Both the position numbers and the translations under genes were made by a program. Source: Actinomadura sp. 6K520 (GTDB taxonomy: Bacteria > Actinomycetota > Actinomycetes > Streptosporangiales > Streptosporangiaceae). Taken from it: a stretch of DNA of 64,000 nt. The stretch covers positions 22,971-86,970 of the forward strand of contig NZ_SMLC01000009.1 of assembly GCF_004349245.1 (NCBI RefSeq). Direction: 5' to 3'. The notes under the pieces were generated by a model. It was not told where the DNA came from. It did no database searches and worked only from the letters and a program-made list of their open reading frames with translations. Positions 1-8,051 of the stretch are shown here, in pieces. Each line of letters starts with the position of its first letter. Position 1 is the first letter of the stretch.

Positions 1-390
1 GACGCGGCGCGCGCCCACCTGGAGGCCCTGGCGGACGCCGCGCTGCTGGACCCGCTGGGCGAGGACGCGGCGGGCCAGGTCCGGTACGGCATGCCCGGCC
101 TGCTCGCGCTCCACGCGCGGGAGCTGGCGCTGGCGGCGGAGCGGCCCCGGACGCGGGAGGCGGCGCTGCGCAGCGCGTACGGCGGCTGGCTGCACCGCGC
201 CGAGCTGGCCGCCCGCGCACCCGGCCCCGCGCCCTGGGCGGCCGCCTGGTTCGAGGCGGAGGACGAGGCGCTCGCGACGGTCGTCGAGCAGGCCGCGGCG
301 CACGGTCTCCACGACCTCGGCGAGCGGCTGGCGGACGTAATGCACGGCCGCCGCCGAATCGGCGTCGCGCAGCGGGTGAGAGCGGACTGA
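1..390 (+). CDS. 3' fragment of an AfsR/SARP-type NB-ARC regulator (partial)
   Basis: The reading frame is open from the first base and ends at 388-390, giving 129 C-terminal residues. The segment reading LEALADAALLDPL followed by GLLALHAREL resembles the winged-helix stretch just after the NB-ARC domain of actinomycete AfsR-like regulators, where LxxLxDAxLLxP precedes the RFHDLxRxxAR motif. The rest is Ala-rich helix with no complete TPR array visible, so the protein seems to end soon after the ATPase part. Only the tail is present, so the assignment is inference from this one motif. It lies 37 bp upstream of the RiPP locus and could be its pathway regulator. Confidence 0.55.
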   Translation, partial: DAARAHLEALADAALLDPLGEDAAGQVRYGMPGLLALHARELALAAERPRTREAALRSAYGGWLHRAELAARAPGPAPWAAAWFEAEDEALATVVEQAAAHGLHDLGERLADVMHGRRRIGVAQRVRAD

Positions 391-427
391 GAGCGGACTG
401 AGAGCGGTCATCGGTCACCATGCGTCC

Positions 428-763
428 GTGATCGAAGGCCCAGGTCCCGGGGACCCCCGCGCGGGCGCCCACGACGAGCACCCGCTGCCGGGCGGCCCGG
501 CGTTCCTCCGCTTCGATCGCCCGGAGATCCAGGAGGGCTCGCTGGTGGTGCGGGCCGTTCCGGCGGACGTCCGCGCGCACCGCAGGCAGGCGCGCGGCAC
601 GCCGCTCGCCTACCTGTACGAGGTGGTCTCCGAGGGGGAGCCCGAGCACGACCTCGTCTTCACGGCCGGCCATTTCGACGAGGCCGGCCTCGTGTGGCGG
701 TTCTCCGGGGAGGTGACGGGGATTCCCGGCATCACCGAACCGTCCGACGCGGTTCCGCCCTGA
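428..763 (+). CDS. Precursor-like small protein related to the RiPP precursor downstream
   Basis: A 111-residue protein starting at GTG 428; an upstream ATG at 420 is in another frame and stops at once. It is not a database family I can name, but it aligns with the next small gene. Both carry PLAYLY (residues 59-64 here, 34-39 there), an EG pair a few residues on, GHxDE (81-85 here, 53-57 there) and a Trp nine residues after that Gly. After the shared region this copy continues with FSGEVTGIPGI and ends in EPSDAVPP. It has no Cys and only two Thr and one Ser in its last 18 residues. It may be a second substrate, a decayed precursor, or a stand-alone leader-type partner. The ribosome-binding site is poor, which lowers confidence in the exact start. 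Confidence 0.5.
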   Translation: MIEGPGPGDPRAGAHDEHPLPGGPAFLRFDRPEIQEGSLVVRAVPADVRAHRRQARGTPLAYLYEVVSEGEPEHDLVFTAGHFDEAGLVWRFSGEVTGIPGITEPSDAVPP

Positions 764-871
764 GCGCACGGTTCCGGCGGCACGCCCCGCCCCTTGAGCT
801 CCGTCGTGGCACCCGCGCCATGACGGGAGGCCGAAGGTCGCCGCGCACGCGGTGACGAAGGAGGTTGGTCC

Positions 872-1156
872 ATGTCCGACACCCTGACCCGAGAGCCGCT
901 GCACACCGCGCTCTCCTTCCTCGAAGGGGTGCACGTCGAGCCGCAGGAGCCGGCCGACCCGCGCCTCCAGCCGCTCGCCTACCTCTACTCCGCCGACTGG
1001 GAGGGCCAGGCCGCCGACCGGATGCCCGGCCACTACGACGAGAAGACCCAGACCTGGGTCGCGCCTCCCGGCATGCCGACGGCGGGCATCGCCACCTACA
1101 CCAACACCAGCTGCTATGCGGGATCGGACCGCTGCCGGGACGACACGTGCCAGTGA
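872..1156 (+). CDS. Putative ATP-grasp-modified RiPP precursor with three-Cys core
   Basis: 94 residues, ATG 872 preceded by a strong GAAGGAGG. The conserved leader part has PLAYLY (34-39) and GHYDEKTQTW (53-62). The YDxxTQ pattern is like that of actinomycete ATP-grasp target peptides (TIGR04186-like). The C-terminal core (about 68-94) is rich in hydroxyl and acidic residues, Thr70/75/77/79 and Ser80/85 against Asp86/90/91, as needed for side-chain ester (graspetide) rings. It also has Cys81, Cys88 and Cys93. The ligase gene starts 4 bp after the stop. Inferred: residues 1-65 are the leader, the ATP-grasp enzyme links Thr/Ser to Asp, and the cysteines are handled by the MauD/MauE pair. A protease gene is not seen. 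Confidence 0.75.
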   Translation: MSDTLTREPLHTALSFLEGVHVEPQEPADPRLQPLAYLYSADWEGQAADRMPGHYDEKTQTWVAPPGMPTAGIATYTNTSCYAGSDRCRDDTCQ

Positions 1157-1160
1157 CCCG

Positions 1161-2186
1161 ATGACGGCATCCGATCCCCGGGTCCTCATCCTGACCCAGG
1201 AGTTCGACCCGACGGTCGATCCGGTCATCACGACCCTGTCCGAACGGGGCACCGAGGTCGTGCGCGTGGACCTGAGCTACTTCCCGCGCCGGCTGACGTT
1301 CACCACCTCGGACTTCGGCGACGGCGGCCGGCGGATACTGCGCCACCGGGACCGGGAGCTGGACCTCGACCGGCTCTCGGGGGTGTGGTACCGCCGGCCC
1401 ACCGGCTTCGACTTCGGGCCGGACATGCCGGAACCGGAGCGGTTGTTCGCGCGCAAGGAGGCCATGCAGGCCATCGGCGGCATCCTGCGCGCGACCGACT
1501 GCCTCTGGGTCAACCGGCCGGACATCGACGCGATCGGGGAGCTCAAGCCGTACCAGCTGGAGCTCGCCAAGCGGCTCGGGTTCCGCGTGCCGCGGACGCT
1601 GCTCACCAATGATCCGCGGGAGGTGGCGGACCTGCTGGAGCGGGCCGGCGCCCCGATCGTCTACAAATCGCAGATAGGCGGGGTGATCCATTACCCGGGC
1701 GCATTCCCGGGCGGGCTCCTCACCGCGGTCGTCGGCGACGAGATCAAGGAGAATCTGGACCGGGTGGGCCACACGATGTGCATGTTCCAGGAGTACATCG
1801 AAAAGGCGTACGAGGTCCGGCTCACCGTCATCGGGAACACCTATTTCCCGGTGACGATCAATTCGCAGGAAATGGATTCCACCAGGGTGGACTGGCGGGG
1901 CGAGGCGGGCGAGGTCGCCGTCCTGCCCTACGGCGAGTACCACCCGCTGCCGGAGGAGGTCGTCAAGCGGACCCAGGCGCTGCTCGCGGAGCTGAACGCG
2001 GTGTACGCCGCGGTCGACTTCATCGTCACGCCCGACGGCGAGCACGTGTTCCTGGAGGTCAACCCGGCCGGCCAGTTCATGTGGATGGAGCATGACCTGG
2101 GCCTGCCGCTCGCCGCGCGGATGGCCGACCTGCTGGAGCGGGGCGGGCCGTTCCGGCGCGGGGACGCGGTGCAGGTCGGGTACTGA
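1161..2186 (+). CDS. ATP-grasp RiPP maturase (SAV_5884-like graspetide ligase)
   Basis: 341 residues, ATG 1161, four bases after the precursor stop. The N-terminal domain has the family pattern VLILTQEFDPTVDPV, VVRVDLSYFP and GVWYRRP (about residue 70). The centre has LWVNRPDIDAIGELKPYQLELAKRLG, then a nucleotide-binding part with PIVYKSQIGG and FQEYIEKAYEVRLTVIG. The metal-binding end is DFIVTPDGEHVFLEVNPAGQF, in which Glu and Asn of EVNP are the usual Mg-ATP ligands. This is the MvdD/SAV_5884 class, which activates Asp/Glu carboxylates of a precursor with ATP to make esters or amides with Thr/Ser/Lys. The L-isoaspartyl methyltransferase that often accompanies this class is absent. The substrate is very likely the 94-residue peptide. 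Confidence 0.88.
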   Translation: MTASDPRVLILTQEFDPTVDPVITTLSERGTEVVRVDLSYFPRRLTFTTSDFGDGGRRILRHRDRELDLDRLSGVWYRRPTGFDFGPDMPEPERLFARKEAMQAIGGILRATDCLWVNRPDIDAIGELKPYQLELAKRLGFRVPRTLLTNDPREVADLLERAGAPIVYKSQIGGVIHYPGAFPGGLLTAVVGDEIKENLDRVGHTMCMFQEYIEKAYEVRLTVIGNTYFPVTINSQEMDSTRVDWRGEAGEVAVLPYGEYHPLPEEVVKRTQALLAELNAVYAAVDFIVTPDGEHVFLEVNPAGQFMWMEHDLGLPLAARMADLLERGGPFRRGDAVQVGY

Positions 2187-2212
2187 GTGCACCGGAGAAG
2201 GGAGCGGGCGGC

Positions 2213-2773
2213 GTGGCCGGGGCGATGCCGTATCTGACGATCGGGTGCCAGGCGGTCGTCGCGGTCGCGTTCGCCCGCTCCTGCGCCGCGAAGGCCGCCG
2301 GCCGGGCCGCCTTCGCCGACTTCCGGCGCTGGCTGTCCGGCGCCGTGCGGGTTCCGGCGCCGCTCGCCGCCCCGGCCGCCGCCGGAGCGGTCGCCGCCGA
2401 GGCGGCCACCGCGGCGGCGCTGCTGGTCCCGCCGCTCGTCCCGGCCGGCTTCCTGGCCGCCGCCCTGCTGCTGGCCGGCTTCACCGCGGCGGTGGTGTCG
2501 ATGATCCGCCGCCGGGTGCGGGTGCCGTGCCGGTGCTTCGGCGCCGGCCGCCGGCCGCCGGGCGTCCCGCACGTCGCGCGGAACCTGGTGCTGCTGGCGG
2601 CCGCGGCCTGCGGCGCGGTGACGGCGGTGGCCGGGGACGGGCCGCCGCCGTTCGACGCGGCGGCGGTGCTCGCCGCGGTCGCCGGCGCGGCGACCGCGCT
2701 GCTGCTGACCGAGCTGGAGGAGATCGCCGATCTCGTCCGGCCCCTGGCCGTTACCAGCGAGGAGGCCCCATGA
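2213..2773 (+). CDS. MauE/DoxX-like membrane protein
   Basis: 186 residues. GTG 2213 follows AAGGGAG at a good distance; an in-frame ATG at 2225 is the alternative. Four hydrophobic segments (about 5-25, 50-72, 75-97 and 122-137, with a further C-terminal one) surround CRCFG at 106-110, followed by VPHVARNLVLL. The CxCFG...RN signature is typical of MauE (PF07291), which works with MauD in forming disulfides of methylamine dehydrogenase and recurs in actinomycete RiPP clusters. Inferred role: membrane electron carrier for cysteine oxidation or reduction during maturation or export of the peptide. Its last codon overlaps the MauD start (ATGA), so the two are translationally coupled. Confidence 0.75.
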   Translation: MAGAMPYLTIGCQAVVAVAFARSCAAKAAGRAAFADFRRWLSGAVRVPAPLAAPAAAGAVAAEAATAAALLVPPLVPAGFLAAALLLAGFTAAVVSMIRRRVRVPCRCFGAGRRPPGVPHVARNLVLLAAAACGAVTAVAGDGPPPFDAAAVLAAVAGAATALLLTELEEIADLVRPLAVTSEEAP

Positions 2774-3333
2774 CGGTGTCCACGGCCGCGATCATGGTCG
2801 TCGGTGTGCTGTGCCTGGTCGACATCGCGCTCACGCTCGCGGTGATCCGGCGGCTCAACGAGCAGGGCCGGCTGCTGGCCGAACCGGGCCGGGCGCCGGC
2901 CGGGCGGGGCTATCCCCCGCCGCTGGAGATCGCGCCCGGCGAGCGGGTCGGGGACTTCGCCGTCGCCACCGTGGACGGCGAACCGGTCTCCAGGGCCGGC
3001 CTGCGGGACACCACCCTGCTGGCGTTCATGGCGCCCGGATGCCAGTCGTGCGAGCACAGCCTGCCGGAGTTCCTCGCCCGCGCCGGCGCGGCCCCCGGCG
3101 GCCGGGACGGCGTCCTCGCGGTGGTGCTCGGCAAGGGCCCGGGACGGGACGAGCTGTGCGCGAAGCTGGCGCCGGTGGCGCGGGTGCTGACCGAGGACGA
3201 GGAGGGCGGGCCGCTCGTCCAGGCGTTCGGCGTCGGCGCGCTTCCCGCGTTCGCCGTCCTGGCCGGGGACGTGGTGGTGGCCAGCTACGCGCTCCCCGAG
3301 CAGCTCCCGGTCGCGGACGACACGCCCGCGTGA
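2770..3333 (+). CDS. MauD-like membrane-anchored thioredoxin
   Basis: 187 residues, ATG 2770 overlapping the mauE-like stop. One N-terminal membrane helix (about 5-26) is followed by a periplasmic-side thioredoxin fold. GERVGDFAVATVDGEPVS opens the domain, and the active site is APGCQSCEHS with Cys91 and Cys94 (CxxC). VGALPAFAVL holds the cis-Pro region. The family (MauD/redoxin, TlpA-like) exchanges disulfides outside the membrane. Next to a precursor with three cysteines, it probably sets the oxidation state of the core peptide or of the exporter. The next gene begins 13 bp downstream, in the same direction. Confidence 0.78.
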   Translation: MTVSTAAIMVVGVLCLVDIALTLAVIRRLNEQGRLLAEPGRAPAGRGYPPPLEIAPGERVGDFAVATVDGEPVSRAGLRDTTLLAFMAPGCQSCEHSLPEFLARAGAAPGGRDGVLAVVLGKGPGRDELCAKLAPVARVLTEDEEGGPLVQAFGVGALPAFAVLAGDVVVASYALPEQLPVADDTPA

Positions 3334-3346
3334 GCCGGGCACCCGC

Positions 3347-5176
3347 ATGAACGAGGAACGGCCCCGGTACGCGGCGGGCTCGCTGCGGGCGGTGGCGGAG
3401 CTCGCCTGGTCGGCCGGGCGCGGACGGCTGCTGCTCCGGGTCGTCCTGGCCGTCGTGGCGAGCGCGGTCCCGGTGACGCTGGCCTGGCTGACCAAGACGA
3501 TCCTGGACGGGCTGGCCGAGCCGGGGCGCCCGCTGCTGGTACCCGTCCTGCTGCTGGCCCTGGCGGGTGTGGCGGCGGCCGTCCTGCCGCACGCGGTCCC
3601 CTACGTCGAGGCGGAGCTGCAGCGGGCCATCGACCTGCTGTGCCGACGGCGCCTCTACGCGGCGGTGGCGCGGCTGCCCGGGCTGCGGCACCTGGAGAAC
3701 CCGCGGTTCCAGGACCGGCTCGCGCTCGCCGGGGAGACCGGGTCGTCCGGGCCGGCGGAGGTGGTCGGCGGGACGCTCGCGGGCCTGCAGGGGACGCTCA
3801 TGCTCGGCGGCTTCCTCGGCACCCTCGCCGTGCTGAACGCGTGGATGCTGCTGCCCGTCGGCCTCGCGGGGCTGGTCGCGCTGCACGGGCAGGTCCGGCT
3901 GAGCCGCTACCGGGCCCGCGTCCACGGACGGCTCGGGCACGCCACCCGGCGCGAGTTCTTCTACGCCCAGTTGCTGAACAGCACGAGCGCCGCCAAGGAG
4001 GTCCGCCTGTACGGGCTGGGCGGGCTGTTCGGCGCGCGGATGCTGGCGGAGCTGCGCTGGATCAACGCGCAGCGCCGCCGGATGGACCGCCGGGAGCTGC
4101 TCGTCCAGGGCCTGCACGGCGCGCTGGGCGCCGTGGTCGCCGGGGCGGGGCTGGTGTGGGCGGTGGACGCCGCGCGGAACGGCCGGCTGACCGTGGGGGA
4201 CGTGGCGATGTTCGTCGCGGCCGTCGCGGGCGTCCAGGACGGCCTGGCCATCATGATCAGCAGCGCGGGCCGCACGCACGAGGCGATGCTGCTGTTCGGC
4301 CACTACCGCCACGTCGTCGAGGCCGAACCCGACCTGGCGGCACCGCGGGGACGGGCCCGCACCGTCCGGCCGCTCCGCGAGGGCGTCGAGCTGCGGGACG
4401 TCTGGTTCCGCTACGGCGACGACCTGCCGTGGGTGCTGCGGGGCGTGTCGCTGACGATCCCGGCGGGCGGGACGGCCGCGCTGGTCGGGGCGAACGGCGC
4501 GGGGAAGAGCACGCTGGTCAAGCTGCTGTGCCGGTTCTACGACCCGACCCGCGGCGCGGTGCTGTGGGACGGCGTCGACCTGCGCGAGCTGCCGGTCGAG
4601 GAACTGCGGCGCCGCATCGGCGGGATCTTCCAGGACTACGTGTGCTACGACCTCACCGCCGCCGACAACATCGGCCTCGGCGACCCCGCGGCGCTCGGCG
4701 ACCGGGACCGCATCGTGGCCGCCGCGCGCCGCGCCGGGATCCACGAGGCCCTCGCCGCGCTGCCGCGCGGCTACGACACCATGCTCTCGCGCGCCTTCGA
4801 CGTGCCCGCCTACGACGATCCCGGCACGGGGGTGCTGCTCTCCGGCGGGCAGTGGCAGCGGGTCGCGCTCGCCCGCGCCCTCCTCCGCGACCGGACCGAC
4901 CTGCTGATCCTGGACGAGCCGAGCGCGGGCCTGGACGCCGCGGCCGAGGCCGAGCTGCACGGGCGGATGCGCGAGCACCGCGCCGGGCGGGCGGGCCTGC
5001 TCATCTCGCACCGGCTCAGCACCGTGCGGGACGCGGACACGATCGTCGTGCTGGCCGACGGGCGGGTGGCCGAGCACGGCCCGCACGACGCGCTGCTGGC
5101 CGCGGGCGGGCGGTACGCGCGGCTGTTCCGGCTCCAGGCGTCCGGCTACCAGGAGCAGGACCGCGCCCGGCCGTGA
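3347..5176 (+). CDS. ABC exporter, fused membrane and ATPase domains
   Basis: 609 residues, ATG 3347. The N-terminal half is a six-helix type I exporter domain. The ATPase begins near residue 345, with Walker A GANGAGKST (about 381-389), signature LSGGQWQ (about 498), Walker B LLILDEPSAGLD (about 518) and an H-loop in ISHRLSTVRDAD. There is no C39 peptidase at the N-terminus, so it does not cut a leader itself. Half-transporters of this kind act as dimers and export lantibiotics and other peptides. As the last gene of the precursor/ligase/MauE/MauD run, it most likely exports the modified peptide. A GC hairpin follows the stop. Confidence 0.85.
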   Translation: MNEERPRYAAGSLRAVAELAWSAGRGRLLLRVVLAVVASAVPVTLAWLTKTILDGLAEPGRPLLVPVLLLALAGVAAAVLPHAVPYVEAELQRAIDLLCRRRLYAAVARLPGLRHLENPRFQDRLALAGETGSSGPAEVVGGTLAGLQGTLMLGGFLGTLAVLNAWMLLPVGLAGLVALHGQVRLSRYRARVHGRLGHATRREFFYAQLLNSTSAAKEVRLYGLGGLFGARMLAELRWINAQRRRMDRRELLVQGLHGALGAVVAGAGLVWAVDAARNGRLTVGDVAMFVAAVAGVQDGLAIMISSAGRTHEAMLLFGHYRHVVEAEPDLAAPRGRARTVRPLREGVELRDVWFRYGDDLPWVLRGVSLTIPAGGTAALVGANGAGKSTLVKLLCRFYDPTRGAVLWDGVDLRELPVEELRRRIGGIFQDYVCYDLTAADNIGLGDPAALGDRDRIVAAARRAGIHEALAALPRGYDTMLSRAFDVPAYDDPGTGVLLSGGQWQRVALARALLRDRTDLLILDEPSAGLDAAAEAELHGRMREHRAGRAGLLISHRLSTVRDADTIVVLADGRVAEHGPHDALLAAGGRYARLFRLQASGYQEQDRARP

Positions 5177-5181
5177 GAGAC

Positions 5182-5197
5182 CCGGCCGCCGGGCCGG
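5182..5197 (+). terminator. Weak GC hairpin after the ABC exporter
   Basis: CCGGCC, loop GCCG, GGCCGG: a 6-bp perfect stem five bases after the exporter stop, followed by CTTGTTG rather than a U-run. It could mark the end of the RiPP transcript, but such short GC stems are common in this genome. Confidence 0.3.
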
Positions 5198-5201
5198 CTT
5201 G

Positions 5202-5231
5202 TTGACAAGAACACCCCGCAGACCTGACTAT
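5202..5231 (+). promoter_or_regulatory. Promoter of the SDR gene with embedded palindrome
   Basis: TTGACA at 5202-5207 and GACTAT at 5226-5231 with an 18-bp spacer fit a housekeeping-type promoter, about 40 bp before the SDR start. The -35 box sits inside CTTGTTGACAAG (5199-5210), two 5-bp arms around TG, so a dimeric repressor bound there would block the polymerase. The repressor is unknown; the PucR-type regulator encoded downstream is one candidate. Confidence 0.45.
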
Positions 5232-5270
5232 GCGCTTAGTTAGTTGCGGTCCAGCGGCCGAAGGAGAGAG

Positions 5271-6008
5271 ATGGCGAATCTGACGTTCGACTTCGCCGGG
5301 CGGATCGTCGTCGTCACCGGCGCGGCCCGCGGCGTCGGCCGGGCCATCGGGGAGCACTTCCACAACGCCGGCGCGAAGGTGTACCTGGTCGACTCCGACG
5401 CGGCGGAGGTCAGGGTCGCCGAGAGCGAGACCGGCGCGGTCGGCCTGGTCGCCGACGTCTCCGACACCGCCCAGGTCACCGACGTGGTGGAGCGGGTCGT
5501 GGCGAGCGCGGGCCGCATCGACGTGCTGGTCAACAACGCGGGCATCCTGCGCGACGGCGTGCTGTGGAAGCTGTCGGACGAGGACTACGAGGCCGTCATG
5601 GCGGTCCACGCCGGCGGGACCTTCCGGTTCACCCGCGCCGCGGTACCCCATTTCCGGCGGCAGGGCGGGGGACGGATCATCAACGTCACCTCCTACACCG
5701 GCCTGCGCGGCAACCCGGGCCAGTCGAACTACGCCATGGCCAAGGCCGGGATCATCGGGTTCACCAAGACGGCGGCCAAGGAGCTCGCACGGTTCGGCGT
5801 CACGGTGAACGCGATCTCGCCCAACGCGCAGACCCGCATGATCGCCTCCATCCCCCCGGAGAAGCTCGCGCAGCTGACCGCCGAGACCCCGCTGGGCCGC
5901 TTCGCCGACCCGTCGGAGATAGCCGGCGCCGTGGCGTTCCTGGCCTCGGAGGAGGCCTCCTACATCACCGGCGTCGTGCTGCCCGTCGACGGAGGCATCT
6001 CGTTGTGA
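5271..6008 (+). CDS. Short-chain dehydrogenase/reductase, FabG-like
   Basis: 245 residues. ATG 5271 follows AAGGAGAG; an earlier in-frame codon at 5244 lacks a binding site. It has the classical SDR layout: TGAARGVG cofactor loop (about 15-22), Asp after beta-2 (VDSD, pointing to NAD preference), NNAG near residue 87, catalytic Ser in NVTSYTG and the YAMAK motif (Tyr and Lys), ending in VVLPVDGGISL. It oxidises or reduces a hydroxyl/keto group; the substrate cannot be told from sequence. The next gene, a GAF/PucR regulator, lies 45 bp downstream and a Liv-type uptake operon comes after it, which suggests catabolism of an imported acid or aromatic compound. Confidence 0.85.
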   Translation: MANLTFDFAGRIVVVTGAARGVGRAIGEHFHNAGAKVYLVDSDAAEVRVAESETGAVGLVADVSDTAQVTDVVERVVASAGRIDVLVNNAGILRDGVLWKLSDEDYEAVMAVHAGGTFRFTRAAVPHFRRQGGGRIINVTSYTGLRGNPGQSNYAMAKAGIIGFTKTAAKELARFGVTVNAISPNAQTRMIASIPPEKLAQLTAETPLGRFADPSEIAGAVAFLASEEASYITGVVLPVDGGISL

Positions 6009-6053
6009 CGCCCACCAGCCGCTGACGTACGGACACGGACGGACGGAGCACCG

Positions 6054-7988
6054 ATGAACTGGGCAGTGACGCTGCACCCGACCATGACCCCGACGCCGCC
6101 CACCGTCTTCCTCGACCTGCTGGCCCGCGAGGCCTCCCCCGCCGAGTTCGAGGGGCCGCTGGTGGCGGCCCGCGCGGCGGGCGCCGGCCCCGAGGCGCTG
6201 GCGGAACTGGAGGCCGCCCAGCTCGCGGCGCTGCGCGTCCGCGCCATCATGCAGCGGTACGCCTGCCGCGAGGCCGAGCTGGCCGCGCTTTTCGACACCG
6301 CCGGCGAGCTGGCCGCGCTGCGCGACCACGACGCGATCCTGGAGGCGATCGTGCACCGCGCCCGGCGGCTGCTGAACGCCGACGTCGCCTACATGACGCT
6401 GAACGACGACGAGCCCGGCGACACCCGCATGAGGGTGACCGACGGCGCGGTCTCGGCGGCGTTCCGGCGACTGCGGGTCCCGCTGGGCGACGGGCTCGGC
6501 GGGCTGGTGGCACAGACGGCGATGCCCTACAGCAGCGACCACTACCTGAAGGACCCGCAGTTCCGGCACCGCACCTTCATCGACGAGGCGGTGGCCGAGG
6601 AGGGTCTTGTCGCGATCCTGGGCGTGCCGATGCGGCTCGGCAGCCGGGTGATCGGCGTGCTGTACGCGGCCAACCGCAGCGAGCGTCCGTTCGACCAGGA
6701 GAAGGCGGTGCTGCTGGGCTCGCTGGCCGCGCACGCCGCCGTGGCCATCGACAACGCCCGGCTGCTGGCGGAGAACCGCAGGGCGCTGGAGGAGCTGAAC
6801 ACGGCCGGCGCGAAGGTCAGGGCGCGCAGCGCGGCCGTGGAGCGGGCGGCCCAGGCGCACGACCGCATCACCGCCCTGGTGGTGCGCGGCGGCGGCGCCG
6901 GGGAGGTGGCCGCGGTGGTCACCGAGGTTCTGGGCGGGTCGCTGCACGTCCTGGACGCCGACGGCCGTCCGCTGGCCGCCTCCGGCGACCCGGCCCCGCT
7001 CACCGAGGACGAGTTCTCCGGTGTCATGGCCGCCGCGCACTCCGCGCGGGCCAGGGGCCGCACGGTGCGGCGGGGCGACCTGTGGATCGCCCCGATATCC
7101 ACCGGAGACGAGGTGCTCGGCACACTGGCGCTGCGCACGGCGGAGGAGGTCTCCGACGCGGATCGGCGCATCCTGGAACGCGCCGCCCTGGTCACCGCGC
7201 TGCTGTTGCTGCTGCGGCGCAGCGCGACCGAGGCGGAGGGGCGGGTGCGGGGCGAGCTGCTGGACGACCTGCTGAGCGGCCGGGCGGACGGGACCGAGGC
7301 GTTCGAAGCGCGGGCCCGCCGGGTGAACGTGGACCTCGACGCCTCCCATGTCGTGCTCGCGGTCCGCTGCGCCTCGCCCGAGCAGCGCAGGCGCGCCGCG
7401 TTCTGGGCGGCGTCGCACGCCGCCGTGTCGCACGGGCTGGCGGCGGCCCACAGCGAGGAGGTCGTGCTCCTGCTGCCGGGGGACGAGCCAGGCGAGACGG
7501 CACAGCGGATCTCCAGGGAGCTGGGTGCCACGCTCGCGGTGCCCGTCACGGTCGGCGCGGCAGGGCCGGTGCGCGACCCCGCCGGGTTTCCCGCCGCCCA
7601 CCGGGAGGCGCAGCGCTGCGCCGACGCGCTGCTGGCCCTCGGCCGCGGCGACGGCGGCGCGGCCGCCCGCGAGCTGGGGTTCGTCGGCCTGCTGATCGGC
7701 GCGGACCGCGACGTCGGCGGCTTCCTGCGGGCGACGCTCGGCCCGGTGCTCGACTACGACGCCCGCCGCGGGACGTCCCTCGTCCGGACCATGGAGGGCT
7801 ACTTCGGCGCCGGGGGCAGCCTGTCCAGGACCGCCGAGCGCCTGCACATCCACGTCAACACCGTCACCCAGCGACTCAACCGCGTCGGCCGCCTGCTCGG
7901 CGACGGCTGGCAGGAGCCCGACCGGGCCCTGGAGATCCAGCTGGCGCTGCGCCTGCACCATCTCCAGAGCCCGGGCCCCCGGGGCTGA
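6054..7988 (+). CDS. GAF-domain PucR/CdaR-type transcriptional regulator
   Basis: 644 residues, ATG 6054. The N-terminal third (about 75-235) is a GAF sensor: FDTAGELAALRDHDAILEAI, LNADVAYMTL, VPLGDGLGGLVAQT and ILGVPMRLGSRVIGVLYAANR. A helical linker and a diverged second domain follow. The C-terminus (about 585-640) is the PucR HTH_30 helix-turn-helix, with LVRTMEGYFGAGGSLSRTAE and HIHVNTVTQRLNRVGRLLG. Such proteins sense small molecules and control catabolic genes. It sits directly upstream of, and convergent with, the Liv-type transporter operon and behind an SDR, so it probably controls one or both. The ligand is not predictable. Confidence 0.85.
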   Translation: MNWAVTLHPTMTPTPPTVFLDLLAREASPAEFEGPLVAARAAGAGPEALAELEAAQLAALRVRAIMQRYACREAELAALFDTAGELAALRDHDAILEAIVHRARRLLNADVAYMTLNDDEPGDTRMRVTDGAVSAAFRRLRVPLGDGLGGLVAQTAMPYSSDHYLKDPQFRHRTFIDEAVAEEGLVAILGVPMRLGSRVIGVLYAANRSERPFDQEKAVLLGSLAAHAAVAIDNARLLAENRRALEELNTAGAKVRARSAAVERAAQAHDRITALVVRGGGAGEVAAVVTEVLGGSLHVLDADGRPLAASGDPAPLTEDEFSGVMAAAHSARARGRTVRRGDLWIAPISTGDEVLGTLALRTAEEVSDADRRILERAALVTALLLLLRRSATEAEGRVRGELLDDLLSGRADGTEAFEARARRVNVDLDASHVVLAVRCASPEQRRRAAFWAASHAAVSHGLAAAHSEEVVLLLPGDEPGETAQRISRELGATLAVPVTVGAAGPVRDPAGFPAAHREAQRCADALLALGRGDGGAAARELGFVGLLIGADRDVGGFLRATLGPVLDYDARRGTSLVRTMEGYFGAGGSLSRTAERLHIHVNTVTQRLNRVGRLLGDGWQEPDRALEIQLALRLHHLQSPGPRG

Positions 7989-8051
7989 CCCGGTCAACAA
8001 GCGAGGGCCGGTCAAGAGAGCGGGGGGTGGCCGGGATCGCGACGGGCCGGG

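Noticed and set aside
732..2192. 486-residue open frame on the minus strand opposite the RiPP ligase
   Set aside because: It mirrors the ATP-grasp gene; its sequence is Arg/Pro/Val-biased without motifs, typical of an antisense shadow in GC-rich DNA.
5016..8015. 999-residue minus-strand frame across the SDR and PucR genes
   Set aside because: It lies antisense to two well-supported genes and has low-complexity composition.
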